DNA of 47,227 bases from Kordiimonadaceae bacterium UBA4441 (GTDB taxonomy: Bacteria > Pseudomonadota > Alphaproteobacteria > Sphingomonadales > Emcibacteraceae): positions 1-47,227 of the forward strand of contig DGPL01000053.1 of NCBI GenBank assembly GCA_002390425.1. The letters are read 5' to 3'. The notes below the pieces were generated by a model that had not been told where the DNA came from, made no database searches, and saw only the letters and a list, made by a program, of their open reading frames with translations. Position 1 is the stretch's first letter, and each line of letters begins with the position of its first letter. The translations under genes and the position numbers were made by a program. Below are positions 1 through 8,030 of the stretch, one piece after another.

Positions 1-727
1 CCATGCCATCTTAAACATTCCTGTTCCAGAAATGAAAGATGCTCTTTCAATGTCAGGTAACTATCTTATGGATGTGATAATGGATGGTAAAATCCATATT
101 GTAGACGGTAGTGATGATGATTGCATTGCGAAAATGCAATCGGTTAAGGATGATTTAATTGCCACCGGAAAAACACCCTATATGGTGCCAATGAGGGCAT
201 CTGATGGTATCGGCAGTTTGGGATATATGGCATGCGCAAGAGAATTAATGATTCAATGGGAAAATGCAGAAGTCACCCCAAGTCACATTTTTGTCGGCAC
301 AGGCAGTTGCGGAACACACGGCGGACTTCTTGCTGGCTTAAAGTACTTTGGCAATAAAACCACCTAAGTCATTGGTGTTTCCGTAAGTCAGATAGAAGAA
401 CGTAAAGTCGCTGATGTCAAAGATATCTTAAAACAAATTAATGACGTTATTGAGTTACCGGATGGTCTCATTAACGATGACGATATAATCGTAAAAGATT
501 CCTATTATGGTAAGGCTTATGCATATCCAACTGAAGAAGCCAACGAAGCCGTAAAATTACTCGCGAAAACAGAAGGTATACTTTTAGATCCAGTATATAC
601 GGGAAAATGTATGGCCGGTATGATTGATATGATAAAAAAAGGTGACTTGGATGATGCACGTGATATTGTGTTTTTACACACGGGCGGTGCACCTGCCCTT
701 CATCCATATGCGGAATATTTTCTTTAA
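1..727 (+). pseudogene. D-cysteine desulfhydrase-like PLP enzyme, 5' cut by window edge, interrupted by in-frame TAA
   Basis: The frame that starts at base 2 is open from the window edge, so the true start lies upstream. It reads through a fold-type II PLP enzyme of the ACC deaminase/D-cysteine desulfhydrase family that aligns without gaps to the C-terminal two thirds of the intact gene at 748-1842, with about half the positions identical by eye. A TAA at 365-367 follows the shared NKTT motif, exactly where the paralog has Lys. The same frame then stays open for 119 more codons to 727 and keeps the family's terminal motifs (DPVYTGK, HTGGAPALHPY). One AAA-to-TAA change would explain it. Without the C-terminal part, which helps form the active site, the product is probably inactive. 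Recent pseudogene or sequence error; the PLP lysine would be upstream of the window. Confidence 0.8.
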
Positions 728-747
728 TAATTTAATAGGGATAGATC

Positions 748-1842
748 ATGAAACAAAATAGAAGAGAAATACTCAGAACAGCAGCGATGGCAACAATTGC
801 ATCATCCGCACTTTCATCTGTGGCCAAAAGTCAATCTGCCGAAAAATTCGACAGTATCCCTCGTGTTAAATTAACCAGCTTGCCCACTTCCCTTAATAAG
901 ATGGCGAATTTAACGACGCTTATGGGTGGGCCAGACATTTATATCAAACGCGATGATGTGATGGAACTTGCCCATGGTGGCAATAAAACCCGTAAGCTAG
1001 AATTCGCCCTCGCGGAAGCATTGATGAGCGGCGCAAAAGCAGTTGTGACACAAGGTGGTCTTCAATCTAATCATGTTCGTCAAACGGTATCCGGTGCAGC
1101 GAAAGTGGGACTTGAAGTTCATGTAATTCTCTCAAATCCTGTTCCTGAAATGGAAGCAGAACTTAAAGGAAGCGGTAATTACCTTATGGATCAAATTATG
1201 GGCGCTCATATCCATTTGGCTGGTGCGGAAGGTCGTGGACCTGTTGTCGAAAAGGTATTAGCTGATTTAACAGCGGCAGGTAAAAAGCCTTATAATATTC
1301 CCGCTGGTGCATCGAACGCGATCGGAAGCATGGGATATGTGAATGCCGGCCGCGAACTAATTGAGCAGTGGAAAGAACAAGGCATTAGCCCAAGCCATAT
1401 TTTCACAGCCACCGGAAGCTGCGGTACGGCAGCGGGACTTTTAATGGGTTTGCGTTATTTTGGAAATAAAACGACTAAAGTAGTGGCGATGTCTGTTTCT
1501 GCATCTGCGGATCGTTTGAAGCCGCGCATTCGTCAAATATTAAATGAAGCATCAGACATGCTTGGGGTGTCGCATGATTTTGTGAAAGATGATGATATAC
1601 ACGTCGAAGATGGATATTACGGAAAAGCATACGGCTATCCTACTGATGCAGGAATTGCCGCTCTGAGAATGGTTGGCGAAGCCGAAGGTATTTTGCTTGA
1701 TCCTGTTTATACCAGCAAGGGTATGTCGGGCGTTATTGATATGCTAAGGAAAGATAAACTTGTAAATCCCCGTGATTTGGTGTTCCTGCATACTGGTGGG
1801 GCACCCGCAATTCATCCTTATGCAAACTATTTTAAAGCTTGA
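748..1842 (+). CDS. Tat-exported D-cysteine desulfhydrase / ACC deaminase family PLP enzyme
   Basis: 364 residues. The N-terminus holds a twin-arginine signal (NRREILR at residues 4-10, then an Ala-rich hydrophobic stretch to about residue 29), pointing to export of a folded, cofactor-loaded enzyme. The mature part is a fold-type II PLP enzyme: the Schiff-base lysine is predicted at K80 in GGNKTRKLEF, substrate-binding GGLQSNHVRQ follows, and the phosphate-binding TGSCGTAAGL loop and C-terminal HTGGAPAIHPY are present. The family splits D-cysteine or related amino acids to an oxoacid, ammonia and sulfide; the exact substrate cannot be read from sequence. An AGGGA ribosome site lies 7 bases before the ATG. 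It directly follows a broken paralog and precedes an exported hydrolase, so the three may form one operon. A periplasmic location for this family is unusual. Confidence 0.85.
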   Translation: MKQNRREILRTAAMATIASSALSSVAKSQSAEKFDSIPRVKLTSLPTSLNKMANLTTLMGGPDIYIKRDDVMELAHGGNKTRKLEFALAEALMSGAKAVVTQGGLQSNHVRQTVSGAAKVGLEVHVILSNPVPEMEAELKGSGNYLMDQIMGAHIHLAGAEGRGPVVEKVLADLTAAGKKPYNIPAGASNAIGSMGYVNAGRELIEQWKEQGISPSHIFTATGSCGTAAGLLMGLRYFGNKTTKVVAMSVSASADRLKPRIRQILNEASDMLGVSHDFVKDDDIHVEDGYYGKAYGYPTDAGIAALRMVGEAEGILLDPVYTSKGMSGVIDMLRKDKLVNPRDLVFLHTGGAPAIHPYANYFKA

Positions 1843-1851
1843 GAAAGCCCA

Positions 1852-2760
1852 ATGAAAAAAATCGCGATTATAATTATAACTTTTCTTTTTGCTCAAACAG
1901 CTTTTGCGGACGGCCTTAAAGTTGTAATGCTTGGAACAGGTACACCGCTCATGAACCCTGAAAGATCCGGTCCAGGGGTCGCGATCATTTCAGGTGGCAA
2001 GTCATATATTGTTGATAGTGGTGCAGGAATAGTAAGACGGGCAATGGAAGCCTCGAAAACTATCCCAGAACTTCAAATGGGAAAGTTAGAGACCGTATTT
2101 CTAACTCATCTACATTCTGATCATACAACCGGTCTATCAAATATGATTCTTGCCCCATGGGTCTTGAAAAATGGACGTTCGAAACCTTTAACCTTATTTG
2201 GTCCACCTGGTACGAAACATATGGCAGATAATATTATTAATGCATATGCCGAAGATATTGATTTACGCATCAATGGTTCGCAACCAGCGAATACAGAAGG
2301 ATATAAAGTAAATACCACTGAATTTTCAAAGAGTGGCATTATATTTGAAGATAATAATATAACGGTTGAAGCCATTAAAGTACCGCATGGCTCGTGGGAA
2401 CATGCTTATGGTTATAAATTTACAGAAAAACAAACAGGTAAAACAGCATTAGTATCAGGTGATACGGCTTATAGCGAAGCCATTATAAAGGCGGCCAAGG
2501 GAATTGATATTCTCATTCATGAAGCCATTTCGGATAAAGCACTTAGCAAACAAAGCAAAGAATGGCAAATATATCATCGCTCTTTTCATACATTAACAAG
2601 CGAAATTGCAGAAATCGGCAAGAAAACCAAGCCTAGAATTCTATTGCTTTATCACCAGTTATATTGGGACGAAGAAGATAATTCTTTAGTTGAAGAAGTA
2701 AGTGATGCTGGATATATTGGTCATGTGGTTTCCGCAAATGATTTGGATATATTTGAATAA
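1852..2760 (+). CDS. Exported MBL-fold metallo-hydrolase
   Basis: 302 residues with a Sec signal peptide (residues 1-19, ending AFA) and a metallo-beta-lactamase fold. The metal motif HLHSDHTTG places ligands at H86, H88, D90 and H91; further ligands are the His of VPHGSWEH, the Asp of VSGDTAYS and a C-terminal His (LLYHQ). The layout resembles RNase Z/arylsulfatase-like and quorum-quenching-like members, but the signal peptide argues against tRNA processing. The substrate is unknown. The gene starts 9 bases after the PLP enzyme and its TAA overlaps the ATG of the next gene by one base (TAATG), so the three are probably co-transcribed. Confidence 0.85.
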   Translation: MKKIAIIIITFLFAQTAFADGLKVVMLGTGTPLMNPERSGPGVAIISGGKSYIVDSGAGIVRRAMEASKTIPELQMGKLETVFLTHLHSDHTTGLSNMILAPWVLKNGRSKPLTLFGPPGTKHMADNIINAYAEDIDLRINGSQPANTEGYKVNTTEFSKSGIIFEDNNITVEAIKVPHGSWEHAYGYKFTEKQTGKTALVSGDTAYSEAIIKAAKGIDILIHEAISDKALSKQSKEWQIYHRSFHTLTSEIAEIGKKTKPRILLLYHQLYWDEEDNSLVEEVSDAGYIGHVVSANDLDIFE

Positions 2761-3239
2761 TGACCATACGTGAAGCAACAGAAGAAGATTGGGATAATAT
2801 TTGGCCTATTTTTCATGAAGTCGTCGCCAAGGGGGATACATATGCCTATCACCCAGACACAAAGAAACAAGAAGCTTATTTCATATGGATGAAACGGGTT
2901 AAAAACACATATATTTATGAAGAGAATAGTCAAATTCTAGGTACCTATTTCATCACAACCAATTATACGCGTCACGTTTGTAATTGTGGCTATATGGTTT
3001 CATCCGCTGCACGCGGCAAAGGGCTTGCCACAAAAATGTGCGAACATTCACAAGATATTGCCCGAAGCATGGGATATAAAGCCATGCAATATAACTTTGT
3101 GATATCAACAAATATAGGCGCAGTGAGATTATGGGAAAAGCTTGGGTTTGAAACAGTCGGCCGTGTCCCAAAGGCATTCAAACATCCGCGTGAAGGATTT
3201 GTTGATGCGCTGATTATGTATAAATGGCTCGCAGATTAG
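2760..3239 (+). CDS. GNAT family N-acetyltransferase
   Basis: 159 residues, one GNAT domain. The acetyl-CoA pyrophosphate loop is visible as ARGKGLATKM near residue 85, and the C-terminal half carries the typical NIGAVRLWEKLGF motif. The N-terminus (TIREATEEDW) is the usual first strand of the fold. Such proteins acetylate small amines, amino acids or protein N-termini; the substrate cannot be predicted. Translation is probably coupled to the upstream hydrolase because the start overlaps its stop by one base. It is the last gene of the plus-strand run that starts before the window. Confidence 0.85.
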   Translation: MTIREATEEDWDNIWPIFHEVVAKGDTYAYHPDTKKQEAYFIWMKRVKNTYIYEENSQILGTYFITTNYTRHVCNCGYMVSSAARGKGLATKMCEHSQDIARSMGYKAMQYNFVISTNIGAVRLWEKLGFETVGRVPKAFKHPREGFVDALIMYKWLAD

Positions 3240-3273
3240 TTTCGCTTATATATCAGGATATTTATAGATACAC

Positions 3274-4404
3274 TTATGAAAATAGATATTTACTTACATC
3301 CGTATTTTCACGACGCCAAATCACATTATCAATAAAATAATGATGAATATTTATGAAAACCCAAAACATGAATATAAATGCTGTTGCTGAAAGTCCGGTC
3401 AGATCAAAATTGGTAACGGTATCCATAACAAATGATGCAAACCAAAACCCTAAAATTCCAGCTATTATTCCTAAAAGAGCAAAATTTACCAAGCGACGAT
3501 TAACACTGGCTAGCTTTGATAATGGAGCTTCAGATTTTTCTGCATTATATTCGGCTATTGAACGATTAATTTCATAACGCCAAACAACAATAAAATATTG
3601 CGCTGAATGAAATGCTGGAATAATGAATCCAAGTACAGGATGAATGTTAACGACTAATAACCATACATAAAGTGAAGTCACATATGCAACTGCACCATTT
3701 TTTGGAAATGCATCATAGTCTTTTCTGCAATGACGAATAAAAATTAGAGCTGCCATAAAACTGCTTATTACTAGTGCAGAACCCATTATCCAAAGTGTCC
3801 AGTTTGGAACAGAAAAGGCAAAATATTCGACACCCCAGAGCTCTCTCTCACTAACTACACGATTACCATAAACCCAAGAAAAACCCCATACAATATAGGA
3901 GTTAATAAGAAAAATTTTCTTCTCCGCTTCATTATAAAAACTGCGCTTTAAAACAGAGGAAACCATTAACATGCCACAGCCCGCTTGACATAATGCCATC
4001 CAGTAAAGAAAACCATTACATTGCCAGCAAATCCTAATAAATAATATTCTCCACTAAAAAGGCAATAAGTGAAAAATCCAAAAAAGCACTATGGGAACGA
4101 TTATTCCTGCAAAGATAAACCTATTCTTTAATTCAAAGTTAGGATCGAAAAATTTATCAAAAAAGTCTCGATAAAAAATATGATAAGAATGAGCAAAATG
4201 CGGGTGATTTATAAAGTTTGCCAATATTAAAAAAGCAATTGAAACTTGCGATATAACCATTTCATCACGAGGGAAAAACAATACTATTGGAAGCAAAATA
4301 GCTAAATACCCACCACCAAGAAAAATAAAATCTATAGCTGGACTAAATAGACTTTTTTCCGCCCTAGTAATTCCAGGTTGGAATTCACCCTCGACAACAC
4401 TCAT
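3274..4404 (-). pseudogene. His-rich polytopic membrane protein gene with two compensating frameshifts
   Basis: On the minus strand a 116-codon segment (4404-4054) ends at a TAG, and a 241-residue segment in the same frame resumes near 3999. Between them the +1 frame gives sensible membrane-protein sequence (FSGEYYLLGFAGNVMVFF, then GWHYVK). One extra base in the A5 run at 4056-4060 and one missing base near 3980-3990 would restore a single protein of about 375 residues with many hydrophobic segments. It has several His motifs: NHPHFAHSYH, GWHY, HPVLGF with AFHSAQY, and IHHYFIDNVIWRR near the C-terminus. I do not recognise the family. The His clusters recall membrane metalloenzymes such as desaturase-type proteins, but that is inference. 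Broken gene or sequence error. Confidence 0.65.
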
Positions 4405-4532
4405 TTTAATGCCCGTTAATTGTTAATATTTATTTGGGTAAACATATATGAGTGTTGTTAAAAAACAGTAAATAAAACCGCTAGTTTTAGAAAAACTTTA
4501 TTTCAAACTCAGCAGTACATACTTAAATAATT

Positions 4533-5663
4533 TTAGAGTAATCCGTAAAGCAAAACACCAATAAAATTAGCAGTTGCATATCCGAACGTGCCACAAAGAA
4601 CAGCTGGTGTTACCAAGCTTTTCCAACCCATCGCCCCAGCCATTGCAGCGGCAGTAGGAGGCCCAAGAATACACGCATTTGAGCCAACCAATGCTTCAGG
4701 TAATCCGAGTTTGAAAATTTTGGCAAGCAGCAATGTCACGATCAAATGTGTAGACAGGATGGTAAAAGCGAACAGTGCGAGCAACATACCGCTTTCAATC
4801 ATGGTCATTATATCAACGCTTGCACCAACGGCCCCCAAAAATAAATACATGATGGCAATACCAATTGGGAAAGCTTCGTTTAATTTGGTAAGTTTTTCAT
4901 GCGCAAATGTCGCCATCGCAACCGTTAAGGTAGTCAGTATCAGTAATCGAATTGGTGGATAACCAATCATTTCTGAAAGAATATCGCTTAAGACGACAAT
5001 TAAAAAAGCAATCCCTAATGAAAAGACGGCTCTTTCAATCGCGAAAGGCGGATCTTCTTTGGTAATTGCTCCATCCTCGTCATCATATTTTGTATCTTTT
5101 GCATCATAATTAAATCTTTTTGCCATAAATTGCATACTTGGTATTGCAATAAGTAATGCCATAAATGATACACCAACCACATTATCTGCAGCAAAGCTAG
5201 CTGCCATTAGGCTTTCTTCTTTAAAATCAATTGCATTGGCCACACCCACGAAATTAGCAGAACCACCAATGAATGTGGCACTAAAAATGGCGGCAAGTTC
5301 GGCTTCAAATTCACCAAGCGGTAGCAACATAACACCAATTATGGTACCCAGTGTTGTACCAATTGCACCAAATATAAAAGCAATTAGTGTTGGGCCACTT
5401 TCTTTAAATATTTTCTTTAAATTTGCATTAAACAATAAAAGCACGATGGCAATAGGAACCCCAATAGTATTAATACTGCTAAATACCGCATTACTAGGAG
5501 AAATAATATTAAAGTTTGCGAGAATTGCGCCAAACGTAATGACCATGATTGTGCCAGATATTTTTTGACCAATTGTTGTTTTTTCCAATTTAAATGCAAG
5601 CGCTACAAGCAACAGCATAACTGCCCACATAGCAAAATCATTATCAGCCGATATCAATGTCAT
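4533..5663 (-). CDS. DUF819 family integral membrane protein
   Basis: 376 residues, almost entirely hydrophobic with about ten membrane segments. The sequence matches the DUF819 (YjcL-like) family: the GGSANFVGVANAI motif near residue 135 and the C-terminal NACILGPPTAAAMAGAMGWK are typical. The fold is expected to resemble secondary transporters, but no substrate has been established for the family to my knowledge. A GGAGG ribosome site sits 5-6 bases before the ATG. It is divergently transcribed from a dipeptide epimerase and a peptidoglycan amidase, suggesting by context a role in moving a muropeptide-derived dipeptide or amino acid (inference). Confidence 0.85.
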   Translation of the reverse strand: MTLISADNDFAMWAVMLLLVALAFKLEKTTIGQKISGTIMVITFGAILANFNIISPSNAVFSSINTIGVPIAIVLLLFNANLKKIFKESGPTLIAFIFGAIGTTLGTIIGVMLLPLGEFEAELAAIFSATFIGGSANFVGVANAIDFKEESLMAASFAADNVVGVSFMALLIAIPSMQFMAKRFNYDAKDTKYDDEDGAITKEDPPFAIERAVFSLGIAFLIVVLSDILSEMIGYPPIRLLILTTLTVAMATFAHEKLTKLNEAFPIGIAIMYLFLGAVGASVDIMTMIESGMLLALFAFTILSTHLIVTLLLAKIFKLGLPEALVGSNACILGPPTAAAMAGAMGWKSLVTPAVLCGTFGYATANFIGVLLYGLL

Positions 5664-5745
5664 TTATTCCTCCAGAGTACTTTTATATTGAAAGCCGACT
5701 CAATATCATTACCATTTGCCAATAAATAAATTTGGACATTAAAAA

Positions 5746-6714
5746 ATGCTTATAAATATTGAACCACACTCATTTCCATTAAAATTTCCATTTGTGATAA
5801 CGGGTTATACATTTACCAATGCCAATACAATCCACGTCACTATTCAAAAAGATGGCCATATTGGCATTGGCGAAGCGTGCGGCATTTATTATGAAGATGA
5901 AACACAAGAAAGCATGACCGCTAGCCTCAATGATGTACTTCATAGTCGGATCAGCCATGAAGAAATCAATCAATTATTACCACGCGGTGGCGCAAGAAAC
6001 GCCATTGATTGTGCCTTTTGGGATCTTAAATGCAAAACAGAAGGAAAGAGCATATTTAAAATGCTCGATATAAATATTCGCCCGCTCTCGACTGTTGCAA
6101 CGGTAGGTATTGATACCCCAGAAAATATGGCGGTGCGTGCTAACGAATATTCAAAATACAAAAATTTAAAAATTAAACTTTCCAACGATGCGCCAATTGA
6201 AAGATTAGAATCCATTCGCGCAGTGCGTCCAGATGCCACATTAATTACAGACGTAAACCAAGGTTGGTCATTTGATGAATTAAAAGAATACATCCCCCAT
6301 TGTAAACGTTTAGGGCTTTCTATGATAGAACAACCCCTCGCCCGTGGCGCAGACGATGAATTAGAAGGCTTTAAATCAGACGTCCCCCTTGGCGCAGACG
6401 AAAGTTGCTTAGATAGCCATGAATATGCACAAGCCGCAATAAAATATGATGTCATTAATATAAAACTTGATAAATGCGGCGGATTAACCGATGCACTTGA
6501 AATCATCAAACTTGCAAGAATTGACGGAAAAGGATTAATGGTCGGCAATATGACTGGTTCATCACTTTCTATGGCACCAAGCTATGCAGTTGGACAGTTT
6601 TGTGATTTTATTGACCTTGATGGGCCCCTGTTTTTAAAAGAAGATGTTGAGCACGGGTTAACATATGCTGATGGCGGTATTGTAAGCACGCCTCATTCTG
6701 ATCTCTGGGGATAA
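5746..6714 (+). CDS. Dipeptide epimerase (L-Ala-D/L-Glu epimerase type), enolase superfamily
   Basis: 322 residues of the muconate-lactonizing-enzyme subgroup of the enolase superfamily. The second lysine of the KIK motif (K144) and K240 (INIKLDKCGG) are the expected acid/base pair. Metal ligands are D169 (TDVNQGW), E195 (IEQP) and D218 (GADES). The family member best matched by length and by the IEQPL and GADES motifs epimerises L-Ala-D-Glu from murein to L-Ala-L-Glu so that it can be degraded. No signal peptide, so cytosolic. The next gene is an N-acetylmuramoyl-L-alanine amidase that starts 2 bases after its stop, which supports a peptidoglycan-recycling job. Other dipeptides remain possible substrates. 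Confidence 0.85.
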   Translation: MLINIEPHSFPLKFPFVITGYTFTNANTIHVTIQKDGHIGIGEACGIYYEDETQESMTASLNDVLHSRISHEEINQLLPRGGARNAIDCAFWDLKCKTEGKSIFKMLDINIRPLSTVATVGIDTPENMAVRANEYSKYKNLKIKLSNDAPIERLESIRAVRPDATLITDVNQGWSFDELKEYIPHCKRLGLSMIEQPLARGADDELEGFKSDVPLGADESCLDSHEYAQAAIKYDVINIKLDKCGGLTDALEIIKLARIDGKGLMVGNMTGSSLSMAPSYAVGQFCDFIDLDGPLFLKEDVEHGLTYADGGIVSTPHSDLWG

Positions 6715-6716
6715 AC

Positions 6717-7409
6717 ATGATTTCTTCTTTTACCCTTTACCATCAATTAGGGATAAACTATAATTTTATTATGCGTACATTATCCATATTAATTATTTCT
6801 ATTTTGATTTCAGCATGTTCTTACTGGCCTTTTGGCGGCGAAGAACCGGTCGTAGTTGATAATAAACTTCCTTATTGGTTAAATCTTCAAGCACGGACTA
6901 CTGATGAACTAAATATGATAGTAATCCATGCTACTGAGCTAACAGATCTGGACGAAGCACGCGAATATGGTGAGCGCGTTTTATATGATGAAAGTGGAAC
7001 TGGGGCTTCTGGTCATTATTATATCGACCGTGATGGCACTATTGAACAGTACGTACCCGATAACCGAATTGCTAATCATGTATCAGGCTGGAACGCTAAG
7101 ACAATTGGAATTGAGCTAATTAACAAGGGACGTTATCCCAATTGGTATCATTCCGACCATCAAGTTATGCAAGAAGCTTATAGCGAAGCACAAATTAATG
7201 CTTTAATTCTGCTCGTAAACAAACTAAAAGCCCGTTACCCAACCATAAATTACACGCAAGGCCACGAAGAATTAGATACGAGGATGGTCTTTTCTGATAA
7301 TAATCCTGAAGTAAAAGTGCCAAGAAAAATGGATCCCGGCCCTTATTTTCCATGGGATCTGTTTATAGAAGCAGTTGATCTTAAAAAAGAAACGCCGCCT
7401 AAGGAATAA
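6717..7409 (+). CDS. Lipoprotein N-acetylmuramoyl-L-alanine amidase (AmiD-like, Amidase_2)
   Basis: 230 residues from the ATG at 6717, which has a GGGG ribosome site 5 bases upstream. A second in-frame ATG at 6771 would give a more usual lipoprotein signal (MRTLSILIISILISAC) with the lipobox ISAC near the start; either way the acylated Cys is C34 in the long form. The catalytic domain is a type-2 amidase: zinc ligands H71 (IVIHATEL) and H121 (NHVSGWN), the Asp of KMDPGPYFPW, and the Glu of GIELINKG. It should cleave the bond between MurNAc and the stem peptide at the outer membrane's inner face, releasing peptides that the neighbouring epimerase can process. The following gene starts 2 bases on. 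Confidence 0.85.
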   Translation: MISSFTLYHQLGINYNFIMRTLSILIISILISACSYWPFGGEEPVVVDNKLPYWLNLQARTTDELNMIVIHATELTDLDEAREYGERVLYDESGTGASGHYYIDRDGTIEQYVPDNRIANHVSGWNAKTIGIELINKGRYPNWYHSDHQVMQEAYSEAQINALILLVNKLKARYPTINYTQGHEELDTRMVFSDNNPEVKVPRKMDPGPYFPWDLFIEAVDLKKETPPKE

Positions 7410-7411
7410 TC

Positions 7412-7831
7412 ATGAAAAACATTCTGCTATCTGCCATTATACTTCTTTCAAATCTTTCAATCTCTGCTCTTGCACAAGAACAAGTGTTTGTTTTTAGCAA
7501 TGACGTTCGTCCAGAATATAATAAGAATATTACCGTCGATGAGTTAAACACTTTGCAGAAAACCGAAGACATTACAATAATTGATGTGCGTTTGACGTAA
7601 GACTTTGCCTTAGACCCAATATTGATACCCGGTGCAACATATAATGATCCCGAATTAATAACAGAATGGGCAAATTTATTACCCAAAGATAAGAAACTAG
7701 TTCTTTACTGCGTCAAAGGAGCTTGGGTCAGCCACAAAGCGGCAACATATTTGAATGATAAGGGATATGATGTCAGTACCTTAAATGGTGGCATAAGACA
7801 GTGGAAATCATTGAACAACAAATCTGATTAA
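7412..7831 (+). pseudogene. Exported rhodanese-like protein gene with in-frame TAA
   Basis: The frame encodes a Sec signal peptide (residues 1-21, ending ALA) and the first half of a rhodanese domain (ITIIDVR), then meets TAA at 7598-7600. The same frame continues without other damage (DFALDPILIPGA, then LVLYCVKGAWVSHKAATYL with the catalytic Cys) to a natural stop at 7831. Restored length is 139 residues, normal for a single-domain rhodanese. A single base change from GAA or AAA explains the stop. Rhodaneses move sulfane sulfur; here the product would be periplasmic. It sits inside the amidase operon. Translation could restart only at an AUA or internal codon without a clear ribosome site, so the gene is probably inactive unless the stop is an error. 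Confidence 0.75.
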
Positions 7832-7843
7832 AAGGGAATACTC

Positions 7844-8026
7844 ATGGCAAGTAACAAATTAGCGCTTTTAAATATTCTTATTTCGCTTCTTTTTGCTGGT
7901 TTGATTATTGGAGCGGCACAACTCTTTCAAGGCGAAGAATATAAGGATACAGTAACTTATCTGCTAATTGCTTTATGGTTTATACCATTTTCGTGGTTAT
8001 CTTATAAATCCAGTAAGCTCAAATAG
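7844..8026 (+). CDS. Small two-helix membrane protein, function unknown
   Basis: 60 residues. Two hydrophobic segments (about residues 7-27 and 38-55) are separated by a charged loop (QGEEYKDT) and followed by a basic tail (KSSKLK). An AGGGA ribosome site lies 8 bases before the ATG and the gene starts 12 bases after the rhodanese frame ends, so it looks like the last member of the epimerase-amidase operon. No family recognised. It ends 4 bases before the stop of the convergent CDF gene. Confidence 0.55.
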   Translation: MASNKLALLNILISLLFAGLIIGAAQLFQGEEYKDTVTYLLIALWFIPFSWLSYKSSKLK

Positions 8027-8030
8027 TAAA

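Noticed and set aside
5970..6548. 192-codon open frame antisense to the dipeptide epimerase gene
   Set aside because: The plus-strand frame has all catalytic residues of a known family; the antisense product resembles nothing and has a biased composition.
365..7600. TAA read as a sense codon (altered genetic code), because two genes have in-frame TAA after Thr
   Set aside because: Many intact genes here end with TAA at the expected length (for example purC, purQ, grxD, rpsD), so TAA is a normal stop.
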